Notes: a model not told the origin generated them from the letters alone. A stretch of 64,000 nt of DNA from Micromonospora halophytica (GCF_900090245.1 NZ_FMDN01000025.1:1-64000), one strand, 5' to 3'; positions 17,181-25,956 are shown, counted from the stretch's first letter. Numbers and translations are program-made.

Positions 17181-17652
17181 GGAACGGCTCCGGGTGGCGA
17201 CTGGACGGTCCGGGTACGGGCGCGGACCGCGAGGGCTGATCAGGACGCGCACACGAAGTCGTGACCGGGCGGCTCCACCGCGGGCGTCCCGGTGCGGGAC
17301 GGCGCAGGCCGGCGACCCCGACAGCGGGTCGAGGGCGGGGCAGGGTGGTGGAGCGGGAGCTGGGTCAGCTCGACCGACTGAGTCGCGGCTCAGCGGGGCT
17401 GACGAGCGGCCCGGCCACGACTGGGAGGATCGCTATCTCGCACAGCGATCACCTCCTGCGGTCGGCGGGGCCCGGAACGCGGGCCGCACGCCGGCCCGCA
17501 AACGCCGATCATCGTACAACGGGGACGGTGGGGACGCGCACTCGGCCGAGTGGCCCCCGTCGGCCCGCCCGGAGGGTCGGCGTTAGCGATTACCTGCCGG
17601 TAACGCCTAGGCTCCGACCGACGCAGAGATCAGTTGACCAGAGGGAGGACCC
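17181..17652. other. Long intergenic region before fabG
   Basis: No standard gene is visible. On the reverse strand a perfect GGAGGT (17451-17456) stands seven bases before a GTG at 17443 that opens a 17-codon frame (MRDSDPPSRGRAARQPR) ending at 17390, with a TACGAT hexamer upstream at 17511-17516. This could be a short basic peptide or a leader, but evidence is thin. The right end holds the fabG promoter region. Confidence 0.35.
17590..17613 (+). promoter_or_regulatory. Probable fabG-inhA-hemH promoter region
   Basis: An inverted repeat TTACCTGCCGGTAA (17590-17603) lies just before a -10-like TAGGCT (17608-17613), about 40 bases upstream of the fabG start. The repeat could be an operator for a fatty-acid regulator. 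No good -35 is visible. Confidence 0.35.
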
Positions 17653-18387
17653 GTGGCCCGTACCGTGCTGGTGACCGGCGGCAACCGGGGGATCGGCCTG
17701 GCCATCGCGCAGGCCTTCGCCAAGCAGGGCGACCGGGTGGCGGTGACCCACCGGGGTGGGGGAGTGCTCGGCGCCGGCGCAGGCGGAGCAGGCCATCAGG
17801 GCAGCCTCTTCGGCGTGCGGTGCGACGTCACCGACGCCGCCTCCGTCGACGCGGCCTTCACCACGGTCGAGGAGGAACTGGGCCCGGTCGAGGTGCTGGT
17901 GGCCAACGCCGGCATCACCGACGACACGCTGCTGATGCGGATGTCCGAGGAGCAGTTCACCGGGGTGCTGGACACCAACCTCACCGGCGCGTTCCGCTGT
18001 GCCAAGCGGGCGTCGAAGAAGATGCTCCGGGCGAAGTGGGGCCGGATGATCTTCATCTCCTCGGTGGTCGGCCTCTACGGCGGCGCCGGTCAGGTCAACT
18101 ACGCGGCGAGCAAGGCCGGCCTGGTCGGCGTGGCCCGCTCGATCACCCGTGAGCTGGGCGTCCGCAACATCACCGCGAACGTGGTCGCGCCGGGCTTCAT
18201 CGACACCGACATGACCGCGAAGCTGCCGGAGGAGCGCCGCGCCGAGTACCGCAAGGCCATCCCGGCCGGCCGGTTCGCCGAGCCCGACGAGGTCGCCGGC
18301 GTGGTCACCTGGCTGGCCTCGGACGCGGCCGGCTACATCTCCGGCGCCGTCATCCCGGTCGACGGCGGCCTCGGCATGGGCCACTGA
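17653..18387 (+). CDS. fabG: 3-oxoacyl-ACP reductase (MabA/FabG1 type)
   Basis: A 244-residue short-chain dehydrogenase that reduces 3-oxoacyl-ACP with NADPH in fatty-acid elongation. The cofactor motif TGGNRGIG (8-15), NAG (85-87), and the catalytic residues Ser137, Tyr150 and Lys154 are in place. The GTG start at 17653 follows GAGGGAGGA. The next genes encode an InhA-type enoyl reductase (23 bases on) and a ferrochelatase, the same order as mabA-inhA-hemH in mycobacteria, so this is very likely the MabA orthologue. The GVLGAGAGGAGHQG stretch (38-51) is a small glycine-rich variation in the region that binds the cofactor phosphate. Confidence 0.93.
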   Translation: MARTVLVTGGNRGIGLAIAQAFAKQGDRVAVTHRGGGVLGAGAGGAGHQGSLFGVRCDVTDAASVDAAFTTVEEELGPVEVLVANAGITDDTLLMRMSEEQFTGVLDTNLTGAFRCAKRASKKMLRAKWGRMIFISSVVGLYGGAGQVNYAASKAGLVGVARSITRELGVRNITANVVAPGFIDTDMTAKLPEERRAEYRKAIPAGRFAEPDEVAGVVTWLASDAAGYISGAVIPVDGGLGMGH

Positions 18388-18410
18388 GCACGACGATGGA
18401 GGAAACCTCA

Positions 18411-19178
18411 ATGCCCGGACTACTCGCCGGCAAGCGGCTGCTGGTCACCGGTGTCATCACCGACGCCTCGATCGCCTTCTCGGTGGCGAAGCTCGCCCAG
18501 GAGAACGGCGCGCAGGTCGTGCTCACCGGCTACGGCCGGCTCTCCCTGGTCGAGCGGATCGCCAAGCGGCTGCCCGAACCGGCCCCGGTGATCGAGTTGG
18601 ACGTGACGAACCCGGATCACCTGGCCGGCCTCGCCGACAAGGTGCGCGAGCACGTCGACGGCCTCGACGGGGTGGTGCACTCGATCGGCTTCGCCCCGCA
18701 GAGCTGCCTCGGCGGCGGCTTCCTCGACGCCCCCTGGGAGGACGTGGCCACCGCGTTGCAGGTCTCCACGTACTCGTACAAGTCGCTGGCGATGGCGGCG
18801 CTGCCGCTGATGTCCGCCGGCGGCGCCGTGGTCGGGCTCACCTTCGACGCCACCAAGGCGTGGCCGGTGTACGACTGGATGGGCGTGGCCAAGGCCGGGC
18901 TGGAGTCCGCCTCCCGGTACCTGGCGCTGCACCTGGGCAAGCAGGGCATCCGCAGCAACCTGGTGGCGGCCGGGCCGTTGCGCACCATCGCCGCCAAGTC
19001 CATCCCCGGCTTCGAGCGGTTCGAGGACGCCTGGACCGAGCGGGCCCCGCTCGGCTGGAGCCTGACCGACCAGGAGCCGGCCGCCCGGGCCTGTCTGGCG
19101 CTGCTCTCCGACTGGTTCCCGGCCACCACCGGCGAGATCGTCCACGTCGACGGCGGCTACCACGCGATCGGCGCCTGA
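18411..19178 (+). CDS. inhA: Enoyl-ACP reductase (NADH), InhA/FabI type
   Basis: The 255-residue enzyme catalyses the last reduction of the FAS-II elongation cycle. The ATG at 18411 follows GGAGGAAACCTCA, an excellent Shine-Dalgarno; longer in-frame starts are unlikely. GVITDASIAF (14-23) is the FabI-type cofactor loop, and HSIGFAP (90-96) matches the mycobacterial InhA loop that carries Ser94, the position altered in isoniazid resistance. Tyr154 and Lys161 in YDWMGVAKAG are catalytic. FDATKAWPVYDW strongly resembles mycobacterial InhA rather than E. coli FabI. It lies in one operon with fabG and hemH. Micromonosporaceae lack mycolic acids, so it presumably serves ordinary FAS-II. Confidence 0.93.
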   Translation: MPGLLAGKRLLVTGVITDASIAFSVAKLAQENGAQVVLTGYGRLSLVERIAKRLPEPAPVIELDVTNPDHLAGLADKVREHVDGLDGVVHSIGFAPQSCLGGGFLDAPWEDVATALQVSTYSYKSLAMAALPLMSAGGAVVGLTFDATKAWPVYDWMGVAKAGLESASRYLALHLGKQGIRSNLVAAGPLRTIAAKSIPGFERFEDAWTERAPLGWSLTDQEPAARACLALLSDWFPATTGEIVHVDGGYHAIGA

Positions 19179-19233
19179 CCCGGGAGCAGGGGTGGTCGCC
19201 GGGCCGTCCCGGCCGTCGGGGGAGAATGACGCC

Positions 19234-20265
19234 ATGGCGTACGACGCGTTGGTGCTGGTCTCCTTCGGCGGCCCGGAGCGGCCCGAGGACGTGATGCCCT
19301 TCCTCCAGAACGTGACCCGTGGCCGGGGCGTCCCGCCCGAGCGGCTCGCGGCGGTCGCCGAGCACTACCTGCACTTCGGCGGGGTCTCTCCGATCAACCG
19401 GCAGTGCCGGGATCTGCTCGCCGCGATCCGGGAGGACTTCGCCGCCAACGGCGTCGATCTGCCGGTCTACTGGGGCAACCGGAACTGGGACCCGATGCTC
19501 GCCGACACCGTCACGCAGATGCGCGACGACGGGGTGAAGCGGGCCCTGGCGTTCGTCACCAGCGCGTACGGCGGCTACTCGTCCTGCCGGCAGTACCAGG
19601 AGGACATCGCCGCCGCCCGGGCGGCGGTCGGCCCGGACGCCCCGGTGATCGAGAAGCTGCGCCAGTTCTGGGACCACCCCGGCTTCATCGAGCCGCACGC
19701 CGACGCGGTGCGGGCCGCCCTCGCCCAGCTCGACCCGGCGCAGCGGGACACCACCCGGATCGTCTTCACCGCCCACTCCGTCCCGACCTCGGCGGCGGCC
19801 ACCGCCGGCCCCACCGGCGGGCGCTACACCGCGCAGCTGGCGGAGGTGGCCCGGCTGGTGCACGCCGCGGCCGCGCCGGAGCTGCCGTACGACCTGGTGT
19901 GGCAGAGCCGCTCCGGGCCGCCGCAGGTGCCGTGGCTGGAGCCGGACGTCAACGACCACCTGACCGTGCTCGCCGAGCAGGGCGTGACCAGCGTGGTGGT
20001 CAGTCCGATCGGGTTCGTCTCCGACCACCTGGAGGTGGTCTGGGACCTGGACACCGAGGCGCTGGAGACGGCCAAGCAGCTCGGGCTGGACTTCGTCCGG
20101 GCCGGCACCCCCGGCACCGACCCGCGCTTCGTGGCGATGGTCCGGGAACTGGTGGCCGAGCGCACCACCCCCGGCGGGGAGCGGCTGCGCCGCCGCCTCG
20201 GCGAGCTGCCGATGTGGGACACCTGCCCCACGCCGTGCTGCGTGCCGGCCGCCCGCCGTCCCTGA
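19234..20265 (+). CDS. hemH: Ferrochelatase (coproporphyrin type, CpfC/HemH)
   Basis: A 343-residue ferrochelatase that inserts Fe(II) into the tetrapyrrole. In actinobacteria this enzyme uses coproporphyrin III rather than protoporphyrin. His181 (FTAHSVP) and Glu267 (DHLEVVWDLDTEA) are the expected metal-insertion residues. The C-terminal CPTPCC (Cys331, 335, 336) with a further cysteine elsewhere suggests the [2Fe-2S] cluster found in actinobacterial ferrochelatases. The ATG at 19234 follows GGGGGAGA. It is 55 bases after inhA, keeping the mycobacterial mabA-inhA-hemH order. Confidence 0.93.
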   Translation: MAYDALVLVSFGGPERPEDVMPFLQNVTRGRGVPPERLAAVAEHYLHFGGVSPINRQCRDLLAAIREDFAANGVDLPVYWGNRNWDPMLADTVTQMRDDGVKRALAFVTSAYGGYSSCRQYQEDIAAARAAVGPDAPVIEKLRQFWDHPGFIEPHADAVRAALAQLDPAQRDTTRIVFTAHSVPTSAAATAGPTGGRYTAQLAEVARLVHAAAAPELPYDLVWQSRSGPPQVPWLEPDVNDHLTVLAEQGVTSVVVSPIGFVSDHLEVVWDLDTEALETAKQLGLDFVRAGTPGTDPRFVAMVRELVAERTTPGGERLRRRLGELPMWDTCPTPCCVPAARRP

Positions 20266-20301
20266 GAACCACCGACCCCGACACCCCCCTGGGACGACAC
20301 G

Positions 20302-21081
20302 ATGCAGGACCGCAAGCCGGTGCAGAGCTGGCTCACCGACATGGACGGCGTACTGGTGCACGAGGGCCAGCCCGTCCCCGGCGCGCCGGAGTTCGTCAAG
20401 CGGCTGCGCGCCTCGGGCAAGCCGTTCCTGGTGCTGACCAACAACTCGATCTACACCCCGCGCGACCTCCAGGCCCGGCTGGTGCGGATGGGGCTGGACG
20501 TGCCGGAGGAGGCGATCTGGTCGTCCGCGCTGGCCACCGCGCAGTTCCTGGCCGACCAGCGGCCCGGCGGCACCGCGTACGTGATCGGCGAGGCCGGGCT
20601 GACCACGGCGCTGCACGCGGTCGGCTACGTGCTCACCGACTTCGCCCCGGACTACGTGGTGCTGGGGGAGACCCGCACCTACAGCTTCGAGGCGATCACC
20701 AAGGCGGTCCGGCTGATCAACGACGGGGCCCGGTTCATCTGCACCAACCCCGACGTCACCGGCCCGTCGGTGGAGGGCGCGCTGCCGGCCGCCGGCTCGG
20801 TCGCCGCGATGATCTCCAAGGCGACCGGGGTGGAGCCGTACTTCGTCGGCAAACCCAACCCGATGATGATGCGTTCGGCGCTCAACACGATCGAGGCGCA
20901 CTCGGAGAGCACCGCGATGATCGGCGACCGGATGGACACCGACATCCTCTGCGGACTGGAGGCGGGGCTGGAGACGATCCTGGTGCTCACCGGGATCAGC
21001 ACCCGGACGGAGGCGGAGCGCTACCCGTACCGGCCGTCGCGGATCGTCGACTCGGTCGCGGACCTGATCGACGAGGTCTGA
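20302..21081 (+). CDS. HAD-IIA family phosphatase (NagD-like)
   Basis: The 259-residue protein is a class IIA HAD hydrolase. Motif I is DMDGVLV (13-19), motif II LTNNS (44-48), motif III Lys in FVGKPNP (around 189), and motif IV MIGDRMDTDI (about 211-220). The NagD/PGP group dephosphorylates small metabolites such as nucleotides, sugar phosphates or phosphoglycolate. NagD is often linked to aminosugar metabolism, but here it follows hemH by 36 bases and may be co-transcribed. The exact substrate is not predictable. Confidence 0.85.
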   Translation: MQDRKPVQSWLTDMDGVLVHEGQPVPGAPEFVKRLRASGKPFLVLTNNSIYTPRDLQARLVRMGLDVPEEAIWSSALATAQFLADQRPGGTAYVIGEAGLTTALHAVGYVLTDFAPDYVVLGETRTYSFEAITKAVRLINDGARFICTNPDVTGPSVEGALPAAGSVAAMISKATGVEPYFVGKPNPMMMRSALNTIEAHSESTAMIGDRMDTDILCGLEAGLETILVLTGISTRTEAERYPYRPSRIVDSVADLIDEV

Positions 21082-21190
21082 CACCGGTCGCTCGCCGCCC
21101 GCATCCGGCGCTCTCCGGCCGACTGCGGGCGCGCCCGGATGTGCGCCACGGGCCCCGGGTTCCCCTCCGGCGGATCTTCCCCGCGGGTCC

Positions 21191-21949
21191 TCAGCGCAGG
21201 AAATCGGTCACCACGGGGGCCAGGGCGGTGGCGGGGACGCTGTGCCACTCTCCAGCCAGGCTCCGGTGGACCGCGTGCGGGAGCGCCGCCGCCGCGCTGG
21301 CGGCCATGCCGGTCAGCTCGCCGCCGCTGCCCGAGCTGGCGAGCACCAGCGCCGGCGCCGTCACCCGGCTGAGCAGAGCGCTCGTCGTGGCCTCGCTGAG
21401 CTCACTGTCGTACGCGAGGGTGTGCGCGACCGAGACCATGGCTTGCCAGTGCGGAGTGCCGCGCATGCCGGCCAACAGCTCGTCGGGCACGCCGATCTCG
21501 GTCAGGAAGTAGGTGACCGCGTCCTCGCCGGACAGCTCCCGCAGCTTCGCCGTGAACGCCCGCTGCGTGGCGGAGCCCTCGGCGGAGCCGATCGGCGGCT
21601 CGAGCAGGACCAACCGCCGAACGTCGAGCCCGGCCGCCGCCGCGTGCAGCGCGACGAGGCATCCGGACGAGTACCCGTACAGCGCCACGGGCGCGCCGGC
21701 CGCGGCGACGAGCGCCGCGATGTCCTCGACCTCGCGGGCGGGCGCGTACGACGGGGTGTCGCCGCTCTCGCCGCGCCCGCGCCGGTCGTAGCGGTAGACG
21801 GTGAAGTCGCCGGTCAGCAGGTCGGCGAGTTCACCGAGCGCGCTGTTGGCCCGGAAGTGGCCGGCGGCGTCGATGAGGACCAACGGTGGCCCGGAGCCCG
21901 CGCGCTCGTACGCGATGTGGGTGCCGTCCCGCGAGGTGACCACGCTCAT
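21191..21949 (-). CDS. Alpha/beta hydrolase
   Basis: A 252-residue alpha/beta-hydrolase with oxyanion loop LIDAAGHF (about 25-32), RRGRGES (about 55-61), nucleophile elbow GYSSGC with the Ser near 94, and a late His in AGEWHSVPA near 236. This arrangement suits a small-molecule esterase or lactonase. It is divergent from a TetR regulator with only a 28-base intergenic region that contains a palindromic operator. It is probably the regulator's main target, and the inducer may be its substrate. A -10-like TACTGT (21957-21962, reverse strand) ends seven bases before the ATG, implying a leaderless message. Confidence 0.88.
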   Translation of the reverse strand: MSVVTSRDGTHIAYERAGSGPPLVLIDAAGHFRANSALGELADLLTGDFTVYRYDRRGRGESGDTPSYAPAREVEDIAALVAAAGAPVALYGYSSGCLVALHAAAAGLDVRRLVLLEPPIGSAEGSATQRAFTAKLRELSGEDAVTYFLTEIGVPDELLAGMRGTPHWQAMVSVAHTLAYDSELSEATTSALLSRVTAPALVLASSGSGGELTGMAASAAAALPHAVHRSLAGEWHSVPATALAPVVTDFLR

Positions 21950-21955
21950 GAACTG

Positions 21956-21972
21956 AACAGTACAGTACAGTT
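21956..21972. promoter_or_regulatory. TetR operator overlapping two divergent -10 elements
   Basis: AACAGTACAGTACAGTT is a 17-bp site symmetric except at three evenly spaced positions (4, 9 and 14), with GTAC steps on a 5-bp period. It contains TACTGT (reverse, 21957-21962) and TACAGT (forward, 21966-21971), each 6-7 bases from the start codons of the hydrolase and TetR genes. Bound repressor should block both promoters. Confidence 0.7.
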
Positions 21973-21977
21973 ACGGT

Positions 21978-22604
21978 ATGCGGAGGGACCTCAAACGCCG
22001 GGCGATCCTTGACGCCGCTCTCGCGGAGTTCCTGGAGCACGGTTACCTGGGCGCCGGCATGGACCGCGTCGCCGCCCGGGCGGGCGCGTCAAAGGTGACC
22101 GTGTACGCGCATTTCGCCGACAAGCACGCGCTGTTCGAGGCGGTCCTTGCCGACGCCATCGACGGCGCCGAGCGGGCCGGTTCAGTGTTCGTCGACGCCC
22201 TCGCCGAGACGGACGACCTGCCGCGTGACCTGCGCGCCTTCGCTCGCGAGCACATCGCCTCGGTCCTCCGGCCACACCTCGTCCAGCTGCGCCGCATGCT
22301 GATCGGCGAGGCGGGGCGCTTTCCCGAGCTGGCCCGCGCCTGGCACCGCGCCGCGCCGGAGCGGGGCCACGCCACCCTCGCCGCGGTCGTCACGCGGCTC
22401 GCCGAGCGAGGGCTGTTGCGTGCGCCCGACCCGCTGCTCGCCGCGCAGCACCTCAACTACCTGGTCCTGTCGATCCCGCTCAACGAGACGATGTTCGCGG
22501 TCCGCGCCGAGTACGACGACGCGGAACTGCACCGGTGGGCGGACGAGGCGGTGCGCGTCTTCCTCGCCGCGTACGGCGCCCCGGGGGCGGCCCTGCCGGC
22601 CTGA
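21978..22604 (+). CDS. TetR/AcrR-family transcriptional regulator
   Basis: A 208-residue TetR regulator. The N-terminal HTH spans about 8-52 (RRAILDAALAEFLEHGYLGAGMDRVAARAGASKVTVYAHFADKHALFEAV). The ligand domain is of the AefR/YcdC-like C-terminal type (REHIASVLRPHLVQLRRMLIGEAGRFPELARAWHR). The ATG at 21978 lies six bases after TACAGT, so the transcript is probably leaderless. It is divergent from the alpha/beta hydrolase gene and shares its operator, a classical autoregulated pair. The ligand is unknown but is likely an ester or lactone handled by the hydrolase. Confidence 0.88.
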   Translation: MRRDLKRRAILDAALAEFLEHGYLGAGMDRVAARAGASKVTVYAHFADKHALFEAVLADAIDGAERAGSVFVDALAETDDLPRDLRAFAREHIASVLRPHLVQLRRMLIGEAGRFPELARAWHRAAPERGHATLAAVVTRLAERGLLRAPDPLLAAQHLNYLVLSIPLNETMFAVRAEYDDAELHRWADEAVRVFLAAYGAPGAALPA

Positions 22605-22692
22605 CCGATCGCTACCCGTGCCCCGCCCGGGCTGCCGGCAGCGGCGATCATCCGGGCGCGGATGGAGGCAACGGGCGTGGCCCGGGGGCGGC

Positions 22693-23487
22693 TCAGGGAC
22701 GCAACGGGGCGTTGCAGGCGGCGACCAGGGCCTGCCGACAGGCGGTGGTGAGCGGGCGCAGCGCCGCGTCGCGCTGCTGGGCCTCGTAGTTGTTGACCGC
22801 CCCGCCCGGCGCGCTCTCCCCGGCCAGGGCGAGGACCCGGTCCAGCACGGCGGCCCGGGCGAAGAGTCGCCGGGCTCGCGGGTCGAAGCCGGGCGGCAGG
22901 TCGGTGGTCCCGTCGGGGCGGCGCAGCGCGGCGAGGGCCCCGGCCAGCTCGGGCCGCCACTGGGCCACGTCGAGCCGGGTCAGCGCGGCGGTGGACTCGG
23001 CGAGCGCGGTGGCCAGCTCGGCCTCCGCCTCGGCGGCCCCGGGGGTGAGCAGCGACGCCCTCGGCGCGTCCGCCGGCAGCGGGTAGACCCGCCACAGCAC
23101 CGTCTCCCAGGTCATCCCGGAGCCGGAGGTGTGCGTACGCACCTGCGGGATCAGCCCCAGCGGCCCGGCGACGACCGCCTCCCCGGCCAGCAGCGCCGCC
23201 CCGGTGAAGTCACCGGGGCCGGGCAGCCCGCGCGGGTCGCCGGGCGCGGGCAGCACCAGGCGGATCTCGTCCGGGGAGAGCTTGGCGAGGGTGGGCAGCG
23301 CCTGCCCCAGCGGCACGTCGGTCCAGGTGCCGGGAGCGTCGGCGACCAGGTGTTCCTCGTCGCCGGCGATCTCCTCGGCGACCTCGTCGAAGGGCACCAG
23401 GCCGGCGCGCCAGGCGCGCACCCAGGCAACGAACCGGCTCGACCGGCGCGGGGCCAGCGTGGCCGCGCCCGTTGCGGGGAGGGACAT
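22693..23487 (-). CDS. Conserved hypothetical protein, unknown function
   Basis: A 264-residue soluble protein with no signal peptide and no recognised catalytic motif. The N-terminal third contains VAWVRAWRAGLVPFDEVAEEIAGDEEHLV, then a segment with TLAKLSPDEIRLVLPAPGDPRGLPG and GLIPQVRTHTSGSGMTWETVLWRVYPL; the C-terminal third is helical and Ala-rich. I recognise it only as an actinobacterial conserved type. It is convergent with the TetR gene and divergent from the DUF3097 gene. The ATG at 23487 is the first good start in the frame; no Shine-Dalgarno is obvious. Confidence 0.7.
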   Translation of the reverse strand: MSLPATGAATLAPRRSSRFVAWVRAWRAGLVPFDEVAEEIAGDEEHLVADAPGTWTDVPLGQALPTLAKLSPDEIRLVLPAPGDPRGLPGPGDFTGAALLAGEAVVAGPLGLIPQVRTHTSGSGMTWETVLWRVYPLPADAPRASLLTPGAAEAEAELATALAESTAALTRLDVAQWRPELAGALAALRRPDGTTDLPPGFDPRARRLFARAAVLDRVLALAGESAPGGAVNNYEAQQRDAALRPLTTACRQALVAACNAPLRP

Positions 23488-23691
23488 GCCGAAAGGGTAC
23501 GTGGTCTCCGCGCGCTCTGTCTCGACTGCCGCTCCGGTGGTGTGACGTGACCCGAACTGCCCGCTTCGCCTCCTATCGGCCGGCTCGGCGCGGATCGCCG
23601 GGCTCCGTCCGCCCGCCGCGCCGAGCCGGTGCGGCGGGTACGGCGGCGCGTCGCCGGGCAGCGGGCCGGTCGTCCGGTTAGCGTGATCCAC

Positions 23692-24504
23692 ATGGCGGGG
23701 CGATACGACGGGGACGTGCTGGCGGGGGACTGGCGGCGACGGAAGGTCACCCCCGAGGTCGACGCCGAACCCGACCTCGTGGTCGAGGACGCCGACTCCG
23801 GTTTCTGCGGCGCGGTGGTCGGTTTCGAGTCCGGCGCGGTGGTGCTGGAGGACCGGCACGGCCGGCGGCGCAACTTCCCGCTGCTGCCCGCCGCGTTCCT
23901 GCTCGACGGCCGTCCGGTGACGCTGCGCCGGCCGGCGCGCGCCCCGGTTCCCGCGGCCCGCAGGCGCACCGCGTCCGGCTCGATCGCCCTCGACGACGTC
24001 CGGGCGCAGGTGGCCAAGGCCAGCCGGATCTGGGTGGAGGGCGTGCACGACGCCGCCCTGGTCGAGCGGATCTGGGGCGACGACCTGCGCATCGAGGGCG
24101 TGGTGGTGGAGCCGTTGGACGGCATCGACGCGCTCGACGCCGAGGTGCGCGCCTTCGCCCCCGGCCCGGGACGGCGCCTCGGCGTGCTCGTCGACCACCT
24201 CGTGCCCGGCTCCAAGGAGAGCCGAATCGTCGCGCAGGTCACCTCCCCGCACGTACTGGTCACCGGCCACCCGTACGTGGACGTCTGGCAGGCGGTGAAG
24301 CCGAAGGCGCTCGGCATCGCGGCGTGGCCGGTGGTGCCGCCGGGACGGCCGTGGAAGGAGGGCGTCTGCGCGGCGCTCGGGGTGGCCGAGCCGGCGGACA
24401 TGTGGCGGCACATCCTGTCCCGGGTGGACAGTTTCGCCGACGTGGAGACCCCGCTGATCAACGCGATGGAACGCCTCATCGACTTCGTCACCGAGCCGGC
24501 CTGA
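23692..24504 (+). CDS. DUF3097 family protein
   Basis: The 270-residue protein is a conserved actinobacterial DUF3097 member. The central segment IWVEGVHDAALVERIWGDDLRIEGVVVEPLDGID (about 110-143) resembles the start of a Toprim-like fold with its conserved Glu, and later LGVLVDHLVPGSKESRI and TGHPYVDVWQAVKP complete a DxD-like region. Function is unknown, but a Toprim-like domain hints at nucleic-acid processing. The ATG at 23692 follows TAGCGT (23679-23684) with a 7-base spacer, so the message is probably leaderless. Confidence 0.85.
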   Translation: MAGRYDGDVLAGDWRRRKVTPEVDAEPDLVVEDADSGFCGAVVGFESGAVVLEDRHGRRRNFPLLPAAFLLDGRPVTLRRPARAPVPAARRRTASGSIALDDVRAQVAKASRIWVEGVHDAALVERIWGDDLRIEGVVVEPLDGIDALDAEVRAFAPGPGRRLGVLVDHLVPGSKESRIVAQVTSPHVLVTGHPYVDVWQAVKPKALGIAAWPVVPPGRPWKEGVCAALGVAEPADMWRHILSRVDSFADVETPLINAMERLIDFVTEPA

Positions 24505-24554
24505 GCGCGACGGCCCCGGGGCGGTCGGGCCCGTCGTCGGCCGGCCCGTCCCGG

Positions 24555-25868
24555 TCAGGGCTGTTGGTCCGGGGTGCGGGTGAGGACGAAGGTGGCGATG
24601 TCGAGAGCGACCGCCCGCCCCGCCCGGTCACGCAGGACGGCGAGGATCTCGCCGTCCTGGCCGCCGGAGCGGCCCCGCCAGCGGTCCGGGCCCTCCGGGG
24701 TGAACCGCAGCGTCGGCTCGCCGGGCGGGCCGGCCCACAGCTCACCGGCGGTGTCGACGCGGACCTCGAACTCGATGCCCATCCACCACCAGCGGCCGGT
24801 CAGTTCGGCCAGCTCGGCGGGGGGCGGGGCGACCGCCGGCCGCCACGGCGTCACCGGGGCCGGCTCGGCGTCCAGCACCAGGGTGAGCAGCTGCCGGGCG
24901 AGCCCGCCGATGTGCCCGGAGCGCATGCCGTACGCGTTGGCGAAGCCCACCACCGCGGTCCGGGTGGGGCGGTGCACCGCCAGGGCGGCGACGTAGCCGG
25001 GCATCGAGCCGCCGTGACCGACGTACACCCGCTCGCCCTCCCGGTAGAGCTCCAGCCCGAGGCCGTGGCCACCGGTCCACGAGTCGAGGTCGCTGATCAC
25101 CACCGGCGCGCACATCTCGGTCAGGGTCTGCGGCGCGAGCACCTGCGGGTCGGGGTCGGCCAGGAACGCCGCCCAGCGCCCGAGGTCGGCGACGGTGGAC
25201 CAGAGCTGCCCGGCCGGCGCCATCGCCCCGGTGTCGGTACGCGGCTCCTCCCGCAGCGTGTCGTGCCACGGGTGCACCACGTAGCCCCGGGCGTACGGCT
25301 CGGTGGCGTCGTAGCTGGTGCGGAGCATGTCCAGCGGCGTCAGGATCCGCTGACGCAGCAGCTGGGCCCAGGGCGTGCCGGTGAGCCGTTCCAGCACCCC
25401 GCCGAGCAGCCCGTACGCCAGGTTGGAGTAGTGGTAGCCGCGCAGCGGCGGGTAGGCGATCTTGTCCGGGGTCAGCCCGTCGAGCAGGGTCGCCAGGTCG
25501 ACGCCCTCGACCCGCTCCCACCACTGCCCGTCCGGCTCCCGTTGCAGGCCGCCGACGTGCCCGAGCAGTTGGCGCAGCGTGAGCGCGCCGACGGGCGTGC
25601 CGGGCAGGTACTGCTCCACCGGGTCGTCGAGACACAGCCGGCCGGCGTCGCGCTGCTGCATGACCAGCGTCGCGGTCATGGTCTTGCTGATCGATCCGAG
25701 GCGGTACTGCAGGTCGGCGTCGGGGCGGGGGTGCTCGCCGGCGGCCGCGAGGTGGGCGAGCGTCCCGTCGCGCACCACCCCGAGCGTCAGCGACGGGACC
25801 CGGCCGGTCGACTGGGCCCGGGCGACGAGCGTGTCGAGCTGGCGGACGGTCTCGGGCAGCAGGGTCAC
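24555..25868 (-). CDS. Serine hydrolase of the class C beta-lactamase family
   Basis: A 437-residue beta-lactamase-related serine hydrolase. Ser59-Ile-Ser-Lys62 is the SxxK motif, HYSNLAYG (Tyr about 147) is the YxN motif, and VGHGGSMPGY supplies the HxG motif. A C-terminal lipocalin-like domain (about 330-430) follows. No signal peptide is seen, so it may be cytoplasmic, acting as an esterase or D-amino-acid peptidase rather than an antibiotic-resistance enzyme. The GTG at 25868 is the first possible start because an in-frame TAG lies three codons upstream. It is divergent from nfeD. Confidence 0.85.
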   Translation of the reverse strand: MTLLPETVRQLDTLVARAQSTGRVPSLTLGVVRDGTLAHLAAAGEHPRPDADLQYRLGSISKTMTATLVMQQRDAGRLCLDDPVEQYLPGTPVGALTLRQLLGHVGGLQREPDGQWWERVEGVDLATLLDGLTPDKIAYPPLRGYHYSNLAYGLLGGVLERLTGTPWAQLLRQRILTPLDMLRTSYDATEPYARGYVVHPWHDTLREEPRTDTGAMAPAGQLWSTVADLGRWAAFLADPDPQVLAPQTLTEMCAPVVISDLDSWTGGHGLGLELYREGERVYVGHGGSMPGYVAALAVHRPTRTAVVGFANAYGMRSGHIGGLARQLLTLVLDAEPAPVTPWRPAVAPPPAELAELTGRWWWMGIEFEVRVDTAGELWAGPPGEPTLRFTPEGPDRWRGRSGGQDGEILAVLRDRAGRAVALDIATFVLTRTPDQQP

Positions 25869-25956
25869 GGCGGTCTACCGGGTCGGCGCGGCTGCCGTCG
25901 AGCTTACTGATCATGGCGGCTCGGCAGAGGGTGCGCGGGCGTGTCACGATCGGGGG

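Noticed and set aside
17449..17456. GATCACCTCCT resembling the 3' end of 16S rRNA
   Set aside because: It is simply the complement of a perfect Shine-Dalgarno on the other strand; the flanks do not match 16S.
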